DNA from: Pohlia nutans
Lineage: Eukaryota > Streptophyta > Bryopsida > Bryales > Mniaceae
Assembly (NCBI GenBank): GCA_022496805.1
Contig: CM040087.1
Span: forward strand, 33,256,253-33,320,252
Length of the DNA stretch: 64,000 nucleotides
Reading direction: 5' to 3'
Shown one piece after another: positions 57,555 through 64,000 of the stretch (positions are counted from its first letter, which is position 1; every line of letters starts with the position of its first letter). A model generated the notes under the pieces. It did not search any database. It had not been told where the DNA came from and was given only the letters and a program-made list of their open reading frames with translations. The position numbers and the translations under genes were made by a program.

Positions 57555-60500
57555 CTACAGCACTTTCCTCACTTCCAACAGTCCAGCCCGCTCCTGGTTG
57601 GCAGCAGCTATATCATCAGCTGACGCAACAGCCACAATCACTCCTTTCTCCTTCACACTCTCCAGAGCATCCGCAAAAGCATGGAAATCTTTCACACTGC
57701 ACAAGCTCACAAGTGATGTTTTTCAAACTCAATGTTTCCAGATAATGCACAAGAATTTCCAACTTGTACCATTTCCATGCTAAACCTTTCTTATCAGTGT
57801 CAACTCATTCAGCCCTGCTTTAGGGATTTAGGATTCACTGATTTTTAACGATTTCCGTGCAACATCCGATATTTCATGGATCCATACATTTTTCGCACAG
57901 ATTCCGCACGGATTCCGCGCTGATTCTACACTAAATCCGCACGGCTTCTACATTCACTCTTTTTGTTATCAAACAAAGTACAGAATCCGTGTGTAATTAG
58001 TGTAGAATTCGTGCAAAAAAATGTACAAACCCATGAAATAACGGATGTCGCACGGAAATCGTTTAAAAACCATGGACTCCTAAATTCCTGATGTGCTATG
58101 ATAATCAAGTGAGCAGGTTAGTCTTGCATTGAATGATACTCTCTCTGTCCGGAAATAATTGTGGCGTTTTCTTTTTGCAATATTTTTCCTATGTTTTACC
58201 GTGAGCCATATCCACTTCAAACGGGGTGGACAATGAGAGACATAAAAACTACATACTACTAGTAAAGATAGACCATCTTTCGAGTATTGAGACTGCTTTT
58301 GTTGGCCAAAAAACAAGCGTTAAGTTAAAACGCGCCAAAAACTAGGACAGTTATTTCCAGACAGAGGGAGTATTTTTAGAGATTACTGTTGAATAAGATT
58401 CATACCTTGTAGATAAGATTTCATCCCGTCTGCGTTGTCGCTCCTCATCAGTGATTCCCATGATGTAGCGCATCATACTGCAAGAAAAACAAACGTTATT
58501 ATTCAGGAAAACGCAGAATCAAGTACCGCCATTGAAACATTTAGATCATAAGAACAGCGGCATTATTGTGTATTCAATATGTAGCGATTTCTTGGTACAG
58601 ATCCAGTAATCAGTTTCAGTTCCAGTCAAAGCAACTAAATACCTGGAGTAACCCTTGGCATCAGGCAACTGATAAGAATCCACATCACCAATGGTGCCAA
58701 TGATAGCCTTAGTTAAGGCATCGTCATCCATCTCAAGCTCTCGAAGAAATTGAACTGTTCCATCATAGTTGTCCAAGGTCTTCACCAGATTCGGGTCCCT
58801 GTAAGACAAATAAGTGAAAACACCTGTACATACAGACACAGAACCACCTGTGAGCTTCGCGAAAACTGGTCAACAACAGCGTCAAAAACTGATTAGTTTA
58901 ACCCCTAAAGGACCAGAAGGCCACCACGTAGCTCCTGTTTTTTCAGTAATTGTAAGTAGGTTTTATGTAGATTCTTTTTTGTTAATTTAAAAAAATAAAA
59001 TCATTCAACATATGTAATATTCTTCACTAATTCCAGTGATATATAATTTGGTCCCATTCAAATTATGATTTTCACAATATGGTCGTTTGAACTTGTCATT
59101 AAAAAACCATGAATCCTTGGTCCTTTAGGGGTTAACTGAACCTCAAACTCAGAATCAACGCGAATGATTGTTGAAATTGACCTGAATGACTGTCAAAATC
59201 ACAGAAGCCTCCATAAGCACCACCACTGACACGCACGCGATCCCAAAGCCAAGTAGTTCCAATACACTTGGAGATTACATAAGCACTTCCATCAAGCTCA
59301 TATCCTGCGTCGTAGATGTTACCAGCCTTGCCAACGTAGTTCACCTGTGACAGTCACCCAAGCATAGGATTAGTACAACTTTCAAGCCTGGTATAATAAT
59401 AGTAATACTGATTCAGGTGTTTTAGGCATATATACAATCACAGCATACACACACGGACTCGATGTAAAGGGCAAACCTGAGTAGGAATAACAAGACCCTC
59501 ATTCACAAGTGACAGCCGTTGGTTCCAATTTGCAATGCTTCCTCCGGTTTCTGGCATAGCGTCTAGGAAAGTAGCAACATGGCTGTCTGCTCTGGTGAGA
59601 GTCCGCTCATCAGCAGTCAAGTTCACAATGGTCCCCTTTCTGGAAAGCAGCTCATTTCGGATCTCATTCAAAGATTCAGCTACAGAAGGCCAATCCTCAT
59701 CCACCCTCTTCTCCAGATCCCGCAAGTACTCTAAGTAACTGCACGTAACAGATAAAGCACCAGGTTAGCAAGGAACCAAGGAAATGACATTTTCAATCGA
59801 TTATATTGTGAAAATATTATAATTTAGATGGGTCCAAATTTTATATCACTGGATTAGTGAAGAGCATTGCACGCGTTGGACCAAAAAAGAAAGGGAGTCC
59901 ACATAGGACCTCTTCAAAACTACTAGAAAAAACATGAGGCCCAATTTGGGCTTCTTGGTCCTTTCAAGGTTATCAAAAGATACAAGATTCGCACACTGCA
60001 AAAAACTCACAATAGTATAGAAACTTTACACAACTTCGACAAGAGGTGAAAACTTAACAAAGTACCTGAGTCCTCCCATCTGTTCGCTAACCCATCCTGC
60101 AGAGTTTAGCTTGGCATCCAAACGTGCTGCAGCAACACTATGACCTCCTCCCGTTATCCGGCTCTGAATAGAACATCTTCAAATTTTAGCTTCATAAAAA
60201 TAGAGAACCAAAGAATTATTCTACACTACTTACTACCAAACAGGGGTAGATTGATAACTTAACAAGCAGCTTCATAATAGGGTAAAGAACTAGCACCTCC
60301 ATCCGAGACTTGCTTTGCAGAACAAACTGTTTGAAGCGGCCTTGGTCGCTGAACTTGACATCTTGTAGCACCTTCCGCATCTGCAATAAACGTACAGCAT
60401 ATTTATTACTTAGTCACCTCCACAATCTTAACCTCTAATTGCCCAAAAGTGGCCACTTCCATTTCAATAAGAGTTGAAAATTTGTTCAGAAAGGTAGAAA

Positions 60501-63500
60501 AATGTACCAATAAAAAGAAGAAAGCATACCCTAAATTTTTGGACAGTAGAAATATGTTTTGAAAGTTATCATAGTCAACTATTAGCTTCCGTTATTGACT
60601 TTCAATTTCAACTTAAAAGTTAGGATTTTCGAGTCTCTAGAGTGCTACAACTACAAAATTCACATAAAACATTTATAAATGAAGTACGGATTATAAATGA
60701 GGATTGAAAACATTTATCCAGAGAACCAACAGCTTACCAATCCAAAAAGATCTCCAGTCTGAGAAGCCATTGCTTTTCCTTTAATGATGATGTGGCTAGA
60801 AGGTTCAGCCTTTCCCCTAATTGCAGAAGTGGAAGGGTACACGGAGATGCCACCAGTCTTTCGTCCAATCAACTGACTCAGCTGGACAAAATCAAGATCC
60901 GCAGTGCCCATCTCCAACAATGACTGACTGCAGTTCCACACGCAGACAAGTTAATTCAGATTTACAAACCTAACTGTACTCCATGCCAATTTCTAGAGTG
61001 GTCACTAGAACACCTAATGCAAAGCTCACGACAGATGATATGACCGACTAAAAACTAAAAACCCATGCTAATCCACATTCTGTGCATGTATCTGTAGCAT
61101 ATAAGAGCTCGGGGAAGTCACTTAGTGTAAATTTTGGGTACATATGAGCGTACAAGGGTATTTAATGGGGGGCTATGAAATAATTGGAATATTCTACCAT
61201 TTATTCTCAAAACATTCCCAAATTGATTTCAAAACACCCTGTATTACTTTTATAAATTTATAATTTTTATCTCCAATGAATAAAAGACACCCTATATTTG
61301 TTCTCTCATAGTTATCTAAATTCTTAACAGTGACTTCCCCGAGTATAAGAGAAAGACTCCGTTAGAAACATCCCAGCAAATGGCGCAGTTGCACCAACTT
61401 CATTATTGATTGTCACAGCCAGGAATTTCTAGACATCCAATAATTAGCTTATAGAACAAAGATTTACCAAAAGAGGGGCACGAGAGGAAGCAGCTCTGCT
61501 TTCACTGTACGCATGTCAAAAGCAACTTCCGCATACAACACATCGTTTGTAAACAGATCATGTCGAAGGACTGTGCTTCCCTTCATCTGCCCAACCTGTA
61601 ATGACCCAAAATTCAACTCGTAAGGTGCAACGTACCAAAATAAATCACGAATAACCTCGTCACTAATACCAAAAGGTTGAAGTGAAGCTAAAAACGCCCA
61701 TGAATGGAAGGCAGAGGAACAAAACAAAAAGAAAAAGTTATAGAAAACATGGCTGGAAAATTCTACTCAACAGGGAAATTGATGACACTTGTAATATGTA
61801 GTCTAAATTCAAAAGAACTCGTAAAGTCAATACCTCAATAGGAATAATAGCTGACTTCTTTGGTATGTCGGACAGAGCAAGACTGGGTACAGCCTTGAGG
61901 GCTTCTGGAGGATCAGGGGTCTCTTGCTTCAATCTCAATTCCTCAGTGGCACGCGTTAGCTCAGCCAAATCTTCCTTCGTCATGCTTGCCTTGACGCCGG
62001 CGAGTCTCTCGGCTTCCTTTGCTTCGTCCATCTTTCCTTTCTCAACATCAGGCTGTTGCATCATCATATCAAACCTTATCAGAAAAAAAGAAGACATGCA
62101 TCCAAATTCTCCCAGTAACGTAATCAACACGCATTAAGTGATGCAATAAGTACAAAACACTTACGTGAAGTTCGACTGTCACACGGTGGGGGTTGTCCAA
62201 GATGTAGTTCTGAATGAGGGGTGAAAACACGCCCTTCACACCTTCAGATTCAAGTCGTTGTTTGAAGTGCTCTAGTGGCTTGGCAAAGCGAAGGGGCTCA
62301 AAGGGATCAAGCCCGTACAGCCATTTTCCCTACACCAGGCACTTAAGTTATTATCCTCCCATACAATGAAATTGCGTTAGTATACATAACACAGAGCAAC
62401 TAATGGTCAATCGTGCTATGAATAGACAGGGATGATCACTACTCCTGTCCAGAAATGATTGTCCTTATTTTTTTTGGAAATATTTGTAGTATTACTAATA
62501 CTTCGAACGAGAGTCCTATCCACTTCAAACGGGGCGGACAATGAGAGTGACACGAAAACTACATACTACTATTAAAGATGGACCATTTTTTCGAGTACTG
62601 AGACAGCTTTCTTTTGGCAAAGAAAACGTTAAGTTAAAACACAACAAAAACTGGGACAGTTATTTCCGGACAGAGGGAGTATAATTATAAGATGCAGACC
62701 AACATAGAACTGTCAACCACTAAACTGAGGAAATCTAATATGAGTACGCAAAGCATACAACAACGTTTGTTTACAAGGGAAAGGATTGTGCTCTGAGCCT
62801 CTGCTTACCATGGACCGCAGCATCAAGGAAAGTCCGCGAGGGAAGGAACCCGTGTTGTTTTCGCGCAAGGAAAACTCAATTGTGTTCATTGAAGACTCCA
62901 CTGCTTCGGGTGAGAAACCATCTTGAGCAAGTTGTTTCAGTGTTGAAAACACTAATTCCTCAACCTTAGGTATGTCCTCTTCGGCCACACCTTTCAAGCC
63001 AATACTGAACTGTGGTTGACGCAACTCATCTTCAATACCGCCGCCGATCATGGATTCGCCTAACCCACTTTCCATGAGTGCTTTCCGAAGAGGAGAACCA
63101 GGAGTCCCCAGCATCAAATGGTCCAAAAATCCAAGGGCAAGCTCCGTCTCTGGATCCAGAACAGTGTCAGACAACACCCAATTGATTGCCACCATATGTT
63201 TCCGTGCATTGTCAGCTCCATCCCCTACCGCATAGGTTTCCACTACTCTCACTGGTTCATGAAACAACTTCTGAACCTTCACTTCTGACTCCTTGGAAGC
63301 GGAATTCGCCTCGAATTCATCCAAGTAGGCTGCATCCCAAAAACTCATTGTCAGTCACAACAAAGGAATTCTTCTAGATGAGGTTACCTTTCTTCAGAAT
63401 CTCCAAAATGAAAGTGCATATATGACATCAAGGTTAATTTTTCATGCACTCAGAAATCGTTTATATCACCCCTTTGGTGATGAGCTCAGAACCACAGCAA

Positions 63501-63981
63501 ATAATCTCAATGTGGAATTGGAGAGTGTGATAATAACAAGTTCGGAGTGTATTGGCATGTCAGTGGAACCTCTCGCACTGAACTTACCGCTAATGACTCG
63601 CAATCGCTGGTTGGGATCGTCATCTCCATAGAACCAGACTCGTGCGTTGCTTGGGTGGTAAAATTTAGAATGAAATTCCTGTACAATCCCAAATGTGTCA
63701 ATGAGTACTCTTCGTGAAAAGCAACAAAATACTAAAATTAAGAAATCATTCTGCAGCTTTTCCAACAACAGGCAAGGGATGTACTCCACTTTAACAAGGG
63801 ACATACAAAGAGCTTTTTCTGAAAGGTTCAAATTAGTGGTCATAAAGTATGGTCGTGTAATGGCTTCGATCAGCTCAATGAAGGAAAAACAGGGCACCTG
63901 AAACTGTGCGAAGGTTAAGTCAGGAATGACGGTGGGGTCACCACCACTGTCCACACCGTAAGTGTTGTCCGGGAATGAGGC
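57555..63981 (-). CDS. PREP: Presequence protease PreP, organellar (3' 14 exons; 5' end outside window)
   Basis: PreP is the M16C zinc metallopeptidase that degrades cleaved targeting peptides in mitochondria and plastids. Exons on the minus strand, all joining in phase: 63981-63898, 63678-63588, 63329-62809, 62329-62165, 62052-61834, 61595-61468, 60927-60738, 60380-60297, 60163-60066, 59738-59477, 59344-59182, 58823-58643, 58477-58406 and 57696-57555. They give 799 residues and a stop, against about 1080 in the family. Visible: NTYGVDSGGDP; YHPSNARVWFYGDDDP; LDPETELALGFLDHLMLGTP; SLRENNTGSFPRGLSLMLRS; the linker KQETPDPPEALKAVPSL; HDLFTNDVLY; FVQLSQLIGRKTGGISVYP; and RVRVSGGAYGGFCDFDSHSG with the conserved Arg and Tyr of the active site. 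The transit peptide and zinc-binding HxxEH motif lie beyond the right edge. Introns hold Stowaway, foldback and TTAA MITEs. Confidence 0.97.
57829..58086. mobile_element. Foldback MITE in the last PreP intron
   Basis: Inverted arms of about 85 bp: GATTTAGGATTCACTGATTT...ATTTCCGTGCAACATCCG on the left, with its inverse (CGGATGTCGCACGGAAAT...) ending near 58086. The centre is repetitive in GATTCCGCACGG-like phrases. Confidence 0.7.
58138..58370. mobile_element. Stowaway-like MITE in the last PreP intron
   Basis: Ends CTCTCTCTGTCCGGAAATAA and the inverse TTATTTCCAGACAGAGGGAG, with TA on both sides, the pattern of Stowaway (Tc1/mariner) MITEs. A relative is at 62447-62681. Confidence 0.8.
58902..59131. 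mobile_element. TTAA-flanked MITE, 230 bp, in a PreP intron
   Basis: TTAA at 58898-58901 and 59132-59135; ends CCCCTAAAGGACCAG and TTGGTCCTTTAGGGG. It lies in the intron between exons 58823 and 59182, about 45 bp from the exon 59182-59344 boundary. Confidence 0.85.
59790..59968. mobile_element. TTAA-type MITE fragment in a PreP intron
   Basis: Inverted, truncated copy of the 28659-28871 family (CATGAGGCCCAATTTGGGCT then CTTGGTCCTTTCAAGG at the end). Confidence 0.65.
62447..62681. mobile_element. Stowaway-like MITE in a PreP intron
   Basis: Left end CTCCTGTCCAGAAATGATTG and right end TTATTTCCGGACAGAGGGAG before TA; shares ATCCACTTCAAACGGGG with the copy at 58138-58370. It lies in the intron 62330-62808. 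Confidence 0.8.
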
Positions 63982-64000
63982 CTGAAAACAAAAAACAAAG

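Noticed and set aside
1..64000. CRISPR array, bacterial operon or viral genome
   Set aside because: Introns, nuclear-type tRNAs and plant gene families show eukaryotic nuclear DNA; no regularly spaced short repeats or viral genes were seen.

Overview
The window looks like nuclear DNA from a land plant. The genes carry short GT-AG introns. Their products are typical of plants: a CVP2-type inositol polyphosphate 5-phosphatase, a DUF1644 zinc-finger protein, an organellar presequence protease, a proline-rich wall protein, an EXO84-like gene remnant and an S6-family ribosomal protein gene with a telo-box promoter. Genes are AT-to-GC balanced islands in strongly AT-rich, repeat-filled DNA. The species cannot be fixed from the sequence alone.

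Genes from left to right: (1) the 3' part of a type I inositol polyphosphate 5-phosphatase, + strand, 64-2684; (2) a complete rhomboid protease, - strand, 4790-6346, convergent with gene 1; (3) an intronless DUF1644 protein, - strand, 14288-15427; (4) an organellar bS6-like ribosomal protein, + strand, two exons, 29420-31478; (5) a tRNA-Gly and a tRNA-Asp, - strand, near 38.0-38.2 kb; (6) a broken EXO84-like fragment, 39338-40086; (7) a small proline-rich secreted protein, - strand, 43208-43675; (8) a chromodomain reading frame, - strand, 51496-51816; (9) the 3' 14 exons of presequence protease PreP, - strand, 57555-63981, continuing past the right edge. The genes do not form an operon or pathway; two of them (bS6-like, PreP) serve organelles.

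Most of the rest is small non-autonomous transposons. The dominant group has termini of the form TTAA-CCCCTAAAG...CTTTAGGGG-TTAA, with more than 20 copies from 0.2 to 1.3 kb. One copy (10199-10739) sits inside a relative whose uninterrupted counterpart at 55025-55603 shows a single TTAA at the same place. This is internal evidence for a TTAA target duplication, the piggyBac signature. Several copies share one TTAA or nest in each other. Other elements are: a 940-bp Tc1/mariner-like element with long inverted repeats, CACTA-type MITEs, two Stowaway MITEs in PreP introns, a foldback family with 3-bp target duplications, a 1.37-kb inverted repeat with arms of about 600 bp, and tRNA-derived SINE-like sequences.

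The most unusual single locus is 38.0-40.65 kb. It has a tRNA-Gly gene with a 13-nt insertion exactly at the canonical tRNA intron site, and a tRNA-Asp gene split in its A box by a 2.4-kb insertion flanked by a perfect 16-bp direct repeat.
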